A program made the translations under genes and the position numbers. Positions 1 through 9,930 of a stretch of DNA of 64,000 bases are shown piece by piece. This stretch comes from Aphelenchoides besseyi (Eukaryota; Nematoda; Chromadorea; Rhabditida; Aphelenchoididae). Where the stretch lies: NCBI GenBank assembly GCA_024699855.1, contig JAMPIQ010000001.1, positions 17,732,001 through 17,796,000 of the forward strand, in the 5' to 3' direction. The notes below the pieces were generated by a model. The model searched no databases. It saw only the letters and a list, made by a program, of their open reading frames with translations, and was not told the DNA's origin. Every line of letters starts with the position of its first letter. Positions within the stretch are counted from its first letter, which is position 1.

Positions 1-520
1 TTTGTCTGAGATGAGCATCTTCGTAAACTGTTTTATGATCATTAGACACTCTTCTAAGTAAACAATCAACTTTATTACCGTATTTTGAAGGTCGTCGAAA
101 CGAAATTAATGGTCGCCATTAAAATTCGAACCGTCGAGTTCACGTCGACGTTTATCGCTGTTCACACGAGTTGTACCCTCGGCTTCTACGTGCGAACTAC
201 AAGGATATCAATGAATTGGCATGTGACTATGAATTTTAAAATTTTACGACATTTCTGGCACTCGACAACTTTTGGCCTCGAAGGTCGACTCTGATAACAA
301 ACAGTCGCGCCGACAATAGCCGGTGGTAATAAAGAAAAACAATAAAAATTGTCGATCATTCTTCACGATGTTGCCTTTGAGTCGACTGAAAAGACCGCCC
401 TTGGAAAGGATTGAAATTTTGGGTATAAAATCGACGTCAAATTATGATCATAATCAACATCTTAAGTTACAACTAAGCGATTCAAGGTTGTCTTTTCAAT
501 CTATCTGAAGGTTTTTTATC
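1..520. other. No gene recognised
   Basis: Only short open frames occur, without splice-site patterns or motifs I recognise. It is the 5' flank of the CFA synthase gene and may also hold the end of a gene outside the window. Confidence 0.4.
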
Positions 521-1937
521 ATGGAAGTTGAAAAGAAAATTTGGTTGGCTCTGGAGGATTATTTCGTTCAGCCGTTCGTGTATCTGTTCTTCACGTTCAA
601 TAGCCAAGCAGCCAGCTACGATCTGCCGTTGCGTGTTGTGTTGTGGAATGGACGGCATATCGATTTGGGTAAGTTCGACAAACCGAAGATCACGATGCAC
701 ATCAAGAACTGGCATGGACTTTGGTTGTTGATTCGCCCGAACTTGGTGAGATCGACTCTTGTTGTCATTATTCTTTTGATTTTAGAATGCAATCGGCGAA
801 GCGTACATAAATAAAGAAATTGAAATTGACGGAGAATTGGAAGACATCGTGGAAGTTGGATTCAAATTGGTTGCACAAGTGAATCCGACGGAAAGTGCAT
901 TCGAGCGATACACACGAATGATCAATCATTCTCGTATTTTTGATCGTAGTTCCATTCAACATCACTACGATGTTAGCAACGCGTTCTATCGTCTTTTTCT
1001 CGACGAAACAATGGTCTATTCGTGTGCGTACTTCGAGAATGGTGATGAGACGTTGGACGAGGCTCAGTTGAAGAAGATCGATCATATTTTGCGCAAAGTT
1101 CAAGTGAAACCGGGAGAACGACTGTTGGGTAATTCAGAAGGCAAAGAGACGATTAACCTTAAAGCTTTAGACATCGGTTGTGGTTGGGGCACGGCGGTCA
1201 TTCGAGCAGCTCAGAAGTTTGGTGCTTATTGTGTTGGAGTTACCATTTCGCAGGCACAATACGATCTTGCAACTCAACGAGTCAAGGATGCGGGACTTGA
1301 AGATCGAGTAGAAATTCGTATGCAAGATTATCGTGATATCGACGAGAAGTTCGATCGCATCATCAGTGTTGGAATGTTTGAACATTTGGGTAAGTTCAAG
1401 CAATTCATATACTTAATGATGAAGTTTTAGGTCAAAAGCACATTGTTGACTATTTCGCGAAAGTAAAAACGCTTCTGACTGACGAAGGAATGTTTCTGAA
1501 TCATGGATTAAATGCTCGATCCGATCAAGGTTTCTCTGGCGGAACGGATTTCATTCAACGTAAGACTTAAGGTTGACAACCGAAGAAATCGACTTTTAGG
1601 CCACGTATTCCCGGGTTCGTATCTGCCAACACTCTCCGAAGCCGTGCAGTTCGCTGAAGACGGCGGTTTTGAAATCCTTGATATTGAGAATCTGCGTAAA
1701 CACTACACACAAACGATGATCATGTGGGCTCGAAATTACGAGAAGAACTCGGAAGAAATTCGACGAATGGTCGGTGAATCGATTTACCGTTGTTGGCGAA
1801 TGTATTTGGGTGGATCGGTACAATCCTTTGTCAGCAACAACGTTCATATCACTCAGTTGCTGTTACACAAATCGGGCAAACATCCTGATACGATGCCGTC
1901 GAATCGTCGCTACATGTACGCTGAACAGCAATCGTAA
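521..1937 (+). CDS. Cyclopropane-fatty-acyl-phospholipid synthase (CFA/CMAS family)
   Basis: Transfers a methylene group from S-adenosylmethionine to the double bond of unsaturated acyl chains in phospholipids. Four exons (521-745, 786-1389, 1431-1559, 1600-1937) join in frame to 431 residues; bacterial Cfa is about 380. Seen: the bicarbonate/active-site region HYDVSNAFYRLFLDE followed by YSCAYF (the catalytic-type Cys), the SAM-binding loop LDIGCGWG, the GMFEH motif with its Glu, FLNHG (His kept), and HYTQTMIMW with the conserved Tyr near the C-terminus. All these match known Cfa catalytic positions, so the enzyme looks active. The N-terminal part, after MEVEKKIWLALEDYF, resembles the usual CFA N-terminal domain. 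The family is mainly bacterial, plant and protist and is patchy in animals. The short host-like introns show this is a resident eukaryotic gene and not contamination. Transfer from bacteria is an inference. Confidence 0.93.
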
Positions 1938-2602
1938 CTCCGATACATACCCAAAAGACTTGTACAATTTAACCCGAACGTTGTTTATTTCTCTGCCAAA
2001 TGAATAGAAATTTTGAATTTGTCAGTTCATGAAACTGCTATTCTAGATACACAAGGTCTCTTATGAAAGTATGACATTGAAATTGGAGCTTAGCTGCACA
2101 GAAAATAACATGTTACGGTAATCCTGAGCGTTTAGATGACCAAAAACCTAACTCTCACTTTTCCGTATTTTTAGCCATCGATGTGAAGTTCGATTTCTTT
2201 AACCAGTGAACCTGTTCGTTTCAATTGATCGGAACGTCCAATCAGATCGACTGTCGCGCCCTCTCAAGGGCATTCAGGCAATGTGGATTATGAGCCAAGT
2301 GGGATCCTTTATTGGGACTCTCGAAATTGTGTTAAAAAAAACCTCTCAAAAACAATGAACAACACGCGCTCGAGAAAGAAAAAATGGGAATCGAAATTAA
2401 GGAAAGTAAATGGTCGAAGATTTAAAGCACGATTAAGAAAGGCGGAAGTCCGTCGGACGCCCGTCCGGCGTCTCCATCCCATGGACAAACCAATTAGTGC
2501 ACAATTAAAACTATTAATTAATCTGATATTGTGTAGCTGTTTTTGCAAATTACAACCACAGAGATTAACTATTGTCATAATTGTGACCAACTTACAAAAC
2601 CC
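1938..2602. other. Intergenic, nothing recognised
   Basis: 3' flank of the CFA synthase gene. A 120-codon open frame at 2283-2645 is rich in Arg/Lys and matches no family I know. A short GC-rich palindromic stretch lies near 2446-2472. I see no supported gene. Confidence 0.4.
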
Positions 2603-3200
2603 AATTTCTGAGTATGTTTTCGACTCCAGTTATTTTCTCGGTTAACCTTTGCTCTTTAAACTTTTAGGATTATGATCTTGTAGACTCGTTAACATTTGAG
2701 TCAAATTACAGCTCACTAACATCAGCGTGAAGGTCTGCACAAATTTTTGCAATTTTGGACAATTTTTGACAGATTGTTCGGCTTTGAAGTGCTCTCATTT
2801 CTCTCTCAGTTGTCTGATAAATACAAGTTAAAACACAGTAGATAGCTAGTTTATTCAGTCATCCATCAATATAATATGAACACTAATTGTTGCCAGAATC
2901 TCCGGACTACATCGATTTGCGCGATGGACGTACTATACAAGGGAATGGGGGGTGTTGTGTATTTTAGCTCTTTGGCTGATTGGATTCCGTGGATATTCAC
3001 AGAGTTTTGAGTTCATCAGTAGTGTTTGTTGATCTGTTAGTTACAGGCGTTTACAGTCACTGATTTTCTAGTTGTAGTCAATGGAAGGTGGTTTCTCCGA
3101 GCTTGATGTCTGATAGTTGACATTCTTCTTTGTTACCTTTTCAGGTCAGCTGCTTCCACTAGTTAGTTTGTGGATATCTATTCTATGCGATTGATTGTTG
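2603..3200 (+). repeat. Dispersed repeat family, copy A (5'-truncated)
   Basis: One of four same-strand copies of an approximately 600 bp repeat. It opens with CAATTTCTGAGTATGTTTTC and lacks the roughly 50 bp (TATACAGTTTTATAGTCAAT...) that start copies B and C. All copies share a G-rich core, ATACAAGGGAATGGGGGGTG (here about 2936-2955), and end near TGATAGTTGACATTCTTC. The right part of this copy is nearly identical to copy D because the segmental duplication begins inside it. Confidence 0.85.
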
Positions 3201-3691
3201 TAGAGTTGAGTTTTGAGTGATTGTATAGTTTAACTTATCACCTCAATCTTCAGCTATTTCTGACAACGTCTATTGGTCAGAGCTGAGTAGTGAGAGGTCG
3301 GGTGTTAGCAAATTAGTGTCTACTTCCTTCATATAATGTACTCAACAATCTCCAGAAGAATATGAAGTCACAAAAAGTCCAGAGTCATGGTTTCGATTCA
3401 GTAGCTTGAAGCTTATCTCCAGCAAAGTTATTGCAGTACAAAGACTTGCAACGACGATATTACGCCAAACAGAATTGACTTCCAACGTGGTTTAGTACCA
3501 ATTTCCGACTCTGATCGGCTTTCGATTTCTCTTCAGAATTGGAATAGAAAGCCCAATGATAAGTAGTCGTTTGGTCCAAATGATTCTTTTGTTTCCTAAT
3601 ACAACAAATGTCAAACATGAAAGTTCTTTGTTAATCAATACAACAATCCAGTAGTTCGAGATCAAGACTAGGGATTTGAAACGTCCAATCT
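3201..3691. other. Intergenic within the duplicated block
   Basis: No recognised gene. A 67-codon minus-strand open frame (3492-3695) is kept unchanged in the second block at 51,392-51,595. Since the whole block is nearly identical, that conservation does not show coding. Confidence 0.4.
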
Positions 3692-4116
3692 TCATTCGGC
3701 CTCTTCATAGTACTCGAGCGCCGCATGAAACATTCCAGAAAAACATTCGACGCGGTTTTGAAGCGTCTTCACGGACTGTTCTATTCTTTGACTGACATTG
3801 TTTTCTTCGGTCGATTGACTGGTTGATTGTGTAGGAACGTAAACCGTGTTGCCAAGACGAGCACCATCGAATTGTTGCCGATTGTACATGGACTTTTCGT
3901 TCAAGCTCTTCTTTTTGAGTTCCGTGCACATCTCTAGGCACTCCTCGAGCTTCTTTTGCACATCGTTTAGTTGAGCTAGTGTGTTGCGGGCTATGGATTC
4001 GTGGTTTGTCATCCAAGCGCGCAATTGTTCTTCGTACACCTTCTCTCGCACTTCCGCTTCCAAGTTTGATTTGATACTAGGTAATGGAGTGGTGACATGG
4101 CTACTGAATTCACTGT
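3692..4116 (-). CDS. Coiled-coil exon, possible alternative 3' end of the propeller gene (copy 1)
   Basis: An open exon begins after a good acceptor (GGGTTTCAG) at 4117 and runs to a stop at 3692, about 141 residues. It is strongly helical: REKVYEEQLRAW, then NTLAQLNDVQKKLEECLEM, then a Thr/Ser/Gln linker, and an end in AALEYYEEAE. No in-frame ATG lies near the start, so it needs an upstream exon. A donor in the last exon of the neighbouring propeller-like gene (LRLKR codons, C|GTATCT near 4233) would join to it in frame, giving a propeller plus coiled-coil protein. It could instead be a separate gene that starts at MTNHES. I do not recognise a family. The identical arrangement is present in copy 2. 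Confidence 0.5.
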
Positions 4117-4148
4117 CTGAAACCCATAAGATTAGCGTTATTTGAAGG

Positions 4149-5339
4149 CTATGGAGAGAGACATTTGTGTTTGAAATTGGTAGGCAGTTGGCTGAGAATG
4201 AAGTCGTAAGCCGAAAACCGAGCGTCGAAGATACGTTTCAAGCGCAACCAGACCAAATCGGAAAGTTTATCTGGTTGACTAAAGTGTTTCTTGTGAATCG
4301 TTGATTTGAACCTCAACTTACTTGAAGACGAATCGATGAATACTTTTTGTCCTTTCATCACCTGTGCTCACAATAAGCGCTCGTTCTCCATCGCTGTGCA
4401 TTGCTTGAATTGAATGACTGAACTCGAAGGACGTTCTCTGCCACTTTTTCGTATCCAAATCCAATGATATGATTCTGGATCTATATTCATCGACGCACTT
4501 ATCGCGCACAAAAAGTTTTCTCCCGATACAACAAAATGGACTTTCTGTTACCACATGATCGAGCTAAACCGTAACTTGTAATTATTGCGTCAAGAATAGT
4601 ACTAATACCAAAATCGGACATTCTACTATTTGCCAATTGATTGTCGGTTCTTGAACATACGTGCCGCTTGCGATTGAGAACTTGACCATATCAATCTGCT
4701 CTCGTCGATCATAAACAGTCTCGTTATAAACTAGACCGTAAAGAACGCCGTCCGAACACTCAACACCCTTCATACTCCTTGGGGCTTTAAGGCGAGATAC
4801 TTGGAGTTCGTCATTGGTCTCCATCTTAACGATAAAAAATTCAGAGCCGTCTATATGGTTGTAAACATTTAAGACCACTCCTTCGTACAAGTTTGGCGGG
4901 TAAGATAGTGGAAACCATCTAGCATAACCAATTTGAAAGGAGAGTGTCACTTTGGTGGTTTGTTTGACGAACACTGTCGATCGTTTGAAGTCGACTTCTC
5001 CAATAGCCAAATATGCCGAGTCGCGCAGAGTGAACAATATGAGCATTGTATTCAAATCAAATGCAAAAGCACTCCTAATGCGTTCGTCATCTTTTTTCAA
5101 TGGAACACCTCCAATCGTTGCCGTTGAAAATTCAGAAGAAAGTTTCCTAAATGAAAAGTTCAATACAAATGCCTGTATAATTACTTTGTCCTCGTGTGGA
5201 ATAAGTCGACGACCGTAAAGTCGTCACCGCAATTACGTATCAAGAAACGACCCTCAAAAGAATACGTCAAAGGACGGCCTGGTGGCCAAAATCTCCCCAT
5301 GCAGTTGCGATCGACTGGTGGAGCGTTTGTTTCCGTCAT
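4149..5339 (-). CDS. Uncharacterised kelch/beta-propeller-like protein (copy 1)
   Basis: Exons 5339-5185, 5146-4609, 4563-4322 and 4278-4149 join in frame to 354 residues. The chain alternates short beta-rich segments with turns: FEGRFLIRNCGDD, then SAFAFDLNTMLILFT, then GVLYGLVYNETVYD, CCIGRKLFVRDKC, RIISLDLDTKKWQRTSFEF and ALIVSTGDE. The pattern of 'name, value, W' near TKKWQRT resembles kelch or F-box-associated propeller blades. No catalytic motif, signal peptide or membrane helix is visible. The C-terminal DLVWLRLKRIFDAR may be a small helical domain. The end of the protein differs from copy 2 because of a 2 bp indel. A TTTTAG stands just before the ATG, so there may be another 5' exon or a trans-splice site. 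The function is unknown. Confidence 0.65.
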
Positions 5340-6426
5340 TGCTAAAATCTAAACGGTTAGTGAAAAGCTCGAAGTCCAGATCTACAACGATAATGCCCGA
5401 ACGGAAGTCTATAAACGTTGTAAGACAACAATCTTGATGCCGTTCGAGTTGTCCAAAGCGAGTTCACAGCTACCCAACTGAAACGTAGACCAACTCGAAG
5501 AGACAAGATCTTTGGGTGACTGCGATAGTCATTCGGAAACACGCCAATTTTCGGGTATTCAAATAAGTTCTTGGCGCTACTTGGAGCACTGCAGTGGAAG
5601 GTTCACGAAGATGCCAGTTTCTGAACCGAAAACATGACTGCGAACCTTCTTACTGCAGGTCTACTCTACCGCGACTCAATTTGTGGATGCGCTGCCAAAG
5701 ACGCGGCGCAAAAGCAACGCCGGATCGTAAACGTGTCTCTCCAGTTGCCGGTCTCTCGTGACCGCGCGTCGAAAGTTGCTCGAAGTCGTGTGTCCTTCTA
5801 ACTAAACTCGACAATCTTATTAACAACAGCAACGTTCAAGTAAGCAGTTACTAGATGTGAAGATGAGTGTGCTTGCAAAACCACACGACTGTTCTTCAAG
5901 CATCTGAATAAGCTGTGAGCGGACGCTTTTGACTCAAAGAGCTTGTAAAATTAGGAAGACAGAAGTTTCTGAATAAGCGAACACCAACTCGAATATTGTC
6001 AATACATTCAACAAACTTGTCGAAATCGGTATTTGCCGTCGTTTCAAAGTAGGATTTGTTTGGGAGCTTATCTACGGGCTTACAAACGTTAGTTTTCAAT
6101 CCCTCAACATTTCACTGGGACAAAGTTCAAGTGAGATTTCAATGACACTCTTCGACTGCCCAGCTTTCCTATTTGTTGTTAATCGGTTACTATCTCAAAG
6201 TTGAGGTTACAAAATAGTCTGTGGTAACGTCGATCGACTCGCTAAGAAACGAGCTCAAAAGTGGGAGACGTCAAAGACCAATTTGTCTCCGAGACGGATA
6301 TTAGCGCGTTCAGTTCTCCTTCAACTTTCTTGGCGATCTGATTGACCGACAAAAGACGGTCGTTTGTTTTTCGCATCGCGCCGTCGACATCGCAGTCCAC
6401 GACTTTCTCGTGGCAAAATCGACCGA
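5340..6426. other. Shared intergenic region between divergent genes (copy 1)
   Basis: About 1.1 kb between the minus-strand propeller gene and the plus-strand WASH-like-tail gene. It must hold both promoters. It contains the two stretches where the duplicate copies differ most (about 5455-5510 and 5885-6090). A minus-strand open frame, TTANTDFDKFVECID..., is present in both copies but longer in copy 2 (53,718-54,005); I cannot tell whether it is an exon. Confidence 0.4.
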
Positions 6427-7568
6427 ATGAATTTTATGGACGACATGATCGCCTCCACGACTCCGAAGCACTGGTTCGACGTAACGCCGTTTCGGCTGTG
6501 GACATCCTTTTCGCTTTGAATGAGCGAGAGATTCTGAAGGTCCGGAACCTCATTCCGCGTGTCGACTTATCGGAAATCGGAAGAAAGTGGTGGAGCAGTT
6601 TCCGAAATGGTGGGACCAGATGTTGGAGTTTCTGTCCTAGCTATCCGGCAAGTGAGTTTTGTTGTTTGTTTTCGTGTTCTAGTTTCTGTTTCCAGTCCTC
6701 AGCAACGTACGTTGGCCGGAAAGGATGCGCTCTTGGACACCGATTTGCTGAACTTTGAACGAGTTTCGTTGGCCGACGATTCCGGTTATTTGGATTCGAT
6801 TTCTTTGGGCAACTCGACCGTTTGCACGGCAGCGGACAACAAACGTCTTGCCGAACTGAAGGCCCAGTTGGCCGAGTTGCGATCCACCGTCAGTATCTTG
6901 ACAAGCGCGTTGCAACAGCGTTCGGGAACTCAGGTTTGCTCGACTGCTTCGTTTCCATCATTTCCGTCTTTCAGTCCGGTCATTCACCTTCTCCACCTCC
7001 CGATCCCGCAAAAAACGGATCGATTCCTCCGGTTAGTTCGAGTTTCTTGTCATTGTTTTGATTCGTCTTTCAGGTCGCCAAAAACGTTCCTCCACCACCT
7101 CCTTTGCCTGTCAAATCAACTTCTGTTCCAGTTGCTCCGCCTCTTCCGAACTCAAAGACCGCCGTTCCAGTGGACAAGCCGACGGTTCAACCGGAAGATG
7201 CTGACGAGGAGAAGGAGAATCTGCCCAAGGAAGCGAATCCGCTCGAGTCGACTGGTGGCGATCTGATGTCCGCATTGACGGCCGCGCTGAAGAAACGCCG
7301 CAAAAGTAAGCGAGCTCGTTCATTGAACGACTTCATTCGGATTTCAGTGATGGGCAGCGGAGTGTCGACGAGCAAGTTCGACGAACTGGAGAAACCGAAA
7401 CTCGGACTCAACTCCACCGGCGACCATTTGCTTTGTGCAATGAGAGAAAAGGGTAAGAAGCCAAATCCTTACATTCAGGTTTCCATTTGGTTTTAGGTTC
7501 CACCACCAGAAGTGAATGATTCTCACGATTCCGACTGGTTCGAACGGGACGACGAGGATTGGCGTTAG
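6427..7568 (+). CDS. Coiled-coil, proline-rich protein with WASH-like C-terminus (copy 1, tail out of frame)
   Basis: Reliable exons give, in order: a coiled coil (NKRLAELKAQLAELRSTVSI), a proline-rich stretch (SPSPPPDPAKNG, then NVPPPPPLPVKST), an acidic linker, a WH2-like helix (GGDLMSALTAALKKRRK), and in copy 2 an acidic Trp tail (DSDWFERDDEDWR). The WH2-like motif plus acidic tryptophan end resembles WASH1, an Arp2/3 activator on endosomes. The coiled-coil/proline layout also resembles MTFR1-type mitochondrial fission regulators. The exons upstream of the coiled coil are unclear, because several frames are open between 6342 and 6650, so the start given is a guess. In this copy an extra G at the last donor (AAAAGGGTAAG, about 7447-7457) shifts the final exon, so the acidic tail is replaced by a few residues and a stop. 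Confidence 0.55.
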
Positions 7569-7871
7569 ACTCACTAGAATTCGTTTATGTATCGGGTTTC
7601 TTTTTGCAATCACATCGCCTTTACACTTCTGTCCCCTAACCTCAGTCTAATCAAAGATCTAAATCGACCACTGCTTCACGTTTCTGTCCTGTCCATCGTT
7701 CCGTCGTACTCCAGAGTTTTTTGCATCGGAATAAAGCGTAACGTAGAAACTAGTGTCTTTTGTGTTTCTTTGCGAACGTCCTTGTCGCTGCACATTTCGG
7801 CTAATCCGCCAGTGATCCGCAGTAATTGCGGTCAGAATCAAGAGCAGAAATCGAAGAGACGAAGCAATCGA
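7569..7871. other. Short intergenic
   Basis: Lies between the WASH-like-tail gene and the small secreted gene on the same strand. No separate gene is supported. It must hold the 3' end of the first and the 5' leader of the second. Confidence 0.4.
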
Positions 7872-8363
7872 ATGACTTTCTGGTCGGAGATGATTCCCAT
7901 CGTTGTTTTGATTCTGTTCAATCCAACACCCAGTTTGGTAAGCCAGGCGACGATTGTGGAAGTTGTGAGTTCATTCGTTGCAATGTTTTGAACTCATTGT
8001 TTGTGTAGCCTCACAAGCTGGTCGTTTATTCGAATCCACTCATTCACATAACTCCGGTTGCCGTATGTTCATCGAAAGACCATTCCTTTATTCAAAACTG
8101 TTTAGTCCAATTCGTCGGTTTCAATGCCACGCGATGGTGAAGCGACCGTCGTGGAAGAGCAAATGGACACCAAGGATCAAGAGATCTTCAGAACCGGACC
8201 CAATGAGCAGATTCTGATGAGGACGTTGGTCAAATTGGACACCGAATTGCGCGCAGTCAACGAATCTACGACTGAATCAGCTGCGGATGTCGGTTCGACT
8301 GTTAACAGCAATCACTTTGATTGGTTTTTGCTTTCGTTTTCTTTGTTTCTCTTTCGATTTTGA
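7872..8363 (+). CDS. Small secreted, possibly GPI-anchored protein (copy 1)
   Basis: Exons 7872-7964, 8009-8062 and 8106-8363 join in frame to 134 residues. The N-terminus, MTFWSEMIPIVVLILF, is a clear signal peptide. A hydrophilic middle (EATVVEEQMDTKDQEIFR) follows, and the protein ends in a hydrophobic segment (FDWFLLSFSLFLFRF) with no cytoplasmic tail, as in GPI-anchor signals or a tail-anchored protein. No family is recognised. Copy 2 differs at the very C-terminus and by one residue near the signal cleavage site. In this copy that change (TTGGTAAG instead of TTGGCAAG, near 7937) creates a cryptic splice donor. Confidence 0.6.
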
Positions 8364-8479
8364 ATGAACTGGTCAACAATGAGCAGAACTTTTGTTTTAG
8401 TTTACTTCTTTGTATTGCAATGGATTAGCAGAATCTTTTATTGAGAAAACAGAAAAACGTCGTTTGAACAACCTGTGAC

Positions 8480-9516
8480 TTATTGCTTTTCAATTTTGTG
8501 TGGAAAAGTCTTCATCAGATCGTTGAACAATATCCAGATTGATCGTAATTTTGTTTCATGCGAAATGCGTTCTTTTTGGGATTGTTCAAGAGCATTTTTG
8601 AGCTTAGCGATGATTTTCGCTTGATTCTCGGGCTCCTCATCGCGTTGGTGTGCTTCGTCCTGAAAAGCAAATTGATTAGATGATCACAAGGCCATTCAAC
8701 TTACAACTGCTTCATTGCACTGCTTCGGCAAATTCTTCTGTTCGGACACCAGATTGATGTTTTTTGTCGTTCCGCTTCCAATCCGGCCATCAACCCGGTG
8801 TTGACGGGAATTTGACGTGAATTCTCCGTCGTATCGTACATGTGGCCTCGACGCATTTCGTTTGTTTCTTCGTCTACGACTGAAAAAAAACAAAGTAGAA
8901 AAATAACTTACATTTTGCGTATGTTTCTAATGCTTTTGCTAATGCACTCGATGGGCGCTCCTGATCGGTTATTGGTTCGCTGGAACGAGCGTCATCAAAC
9001 TTTTCACAAAAATACATGCGATCTCCTTTACTCGTGCGCTTTTTGAGCTCCTCGAGCTTCTTCGGATCTTGTCTGTTATTCCCCCCATCCTTTTTGCGAA
9101 CAGATCGCTCGCGAATTTTGAAATCAACCCGCTCGCTATAATGCGAACGTTTCCAGCGCCCTAGACCACTCGGCCATTCAGGACACACCAAACATAGCTT
9201 CTAAACACGGTTCGTACTGTATCGAGCGCTTCAAGTGGTAGCGTTCGCATTTTTTTGCGAGTGGGGGGAAGGAGGGGGAAACAGACAAGACCCGCTTCTT
9301 CTTCAGCTCTTCGACTTCTTCCTTCTGCTTATCGATCGTGACATTTGCCCGTGTAAGTGCATTTCTTAGTCCAGTGTTTTCTGAATTGTTTCTTCGTAGC
9401 CTTCATGGTGGGCGGATGCTGAGCCGCCGCTCGAAGTCTCGCCTGAAAATCGACGCTTGTCGACAAAAACCAACGGAGAACTTACCGAGACATTCCTATC
9501 CATCGTTCCAAGAGAT
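8480..9516 (-). CDS. Coiled-coil protein gene, diverged copy 1 (5' part uncertain)
   Basis: The last exon (8659-8480) reads cleanly: NQAKIIAKLKNALEQSQKER, then TKLRSIWILFNDLMKTF, a coiled coil. The exon before (8879-8705) is open in two frames (ENSRQIPVNTG early, LVSEQKNLPKQ late), and a switch across an A-run near 8757-8762 is needed to join them, so it may be frameshifted. An upstream segment (KKLEELKKRTSKGDRMYFCE) ends at a donor near 8912. Further upstream lie TIDKQKEEVEELKKK and a likely first exon near 9516. A tRNA-like sequence interrupts the 5' half. The gene resembles the one at 56.4-56.8 kb at its 5' and 3' ends only. Function unknown; it may be a pseudogene. Confidence 0.4.
9112..9183 (-). 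pseudogene. tRNA-like sequence (Ser/Leu type A box), probably a pseudogene or SINE head
   Basis: On the minus strand, TGGCCGAGTGGTCTAGGGCG matches the D-arm and A box of class II (Ser/Leu) tRNAs. The expected B box is degraded (GGTTGATTTCA) and no acceptor stem forms. It sits where a coding exon of the coiled-coil gene would be expected. Confidence 0.45.
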
Positions 9517-9569
9517 GTCGTTGTTTTCCATTGTTTTCGAACACGATGATAACCAAAAAACTGAAATGG

Positions 9570-9705
9570 TGATGGAAATCGACGCTCCAACGACTACGAT
9601 TCGAACGAAACTCCCGCCATTGGCTCAAAGTTTTCATTTCAAACACAAATCTTGTCATTTGGTGTCAACAAAACTTGTGGTTTGTCCAGCAACGTCCTCG
9701 TAAAT
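9570..9705. repeat. Conserved 5' flank of the coiled-coil gene, homologous to 56,813-56,950
   Basis: This stretch, starting ATGGAAATCGACGCT on the plus strand, is similar along its length to the one at 56,813-56,950, although the DNA between it and the 5.3 kb block is not. It lies just upstream of the likely first exon of each minus-strand coiled-coil gene, so it may be promoter or leader. Confidence 0.75.
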
Positions 9706-9930
9706 ACTTCCAAACATCTTAATGAAATGGGGTCCAAGTGAATACCTCGGAAAACACTCAATCTTCCGACTGTCACTTTCAAACAAATTGCCAATAACGA
9801 TGCTTGTGAATTAGCGTTGACTTGACGATTTGCAGTGAACAGCTTTCGAGCCTAGAAAGGAGTATTTGGAAGTAAGTGTCAATACAAGAGTTGAATTCGC
9901 GGTAAGCATTTCAAACTTCATATCTTAATT
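9706..9930. other. Intergenic, nothing recognised
   Basis: No gene or repeat seen between the coiled-coil gene and repeat copy B. Confidence 0.4.

Larger units (their letters stand above)
3055..8375 (+). repeat. Segmental duplication, copy 1 (5.3 kb, direct)
   Basis: This stretch is repeated in the same orientation at about 50,955-56,270, an offset near 47.9 kb. Differences are scattered single bases and small indels, clustered at about 5455-5510 and 5885-6090. The left limit lies inside the dispersed repeat. On the right, high identity stops near the end of the small secreted gene. It carries the beta-propeller-like gene, a coiled-coil exon, the WASH-like-tail gene and the secreted gene. 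Confidence 0.95.

Noticed and set aside
2283..2645. 120-codon Arg/Lys-rich open frame
   Set aside because: No splice context, no family match, low-complexity composition, and it runs into the dispersed repeat.
2603..3130. Dispersed repeat as a spliced-leader RNA gene array
   Set aside because: Sm-site-like AATTTTTG strings occur, but no leader followed by a GT donor precedes them and the strings are not conserved in all copies.
6427..7568. WASH complex subunit 3 (CCDC53)
   Set aside because: The coiled coil alone is similar; the poly-proline, WH2-like and acidic Trp end are not features of CCDC53.
9261..9284. G-rich tract as a G-quadruplex
   Set aside because: Only two long G-runs and one GG pair are present, so four runs of three are not available.
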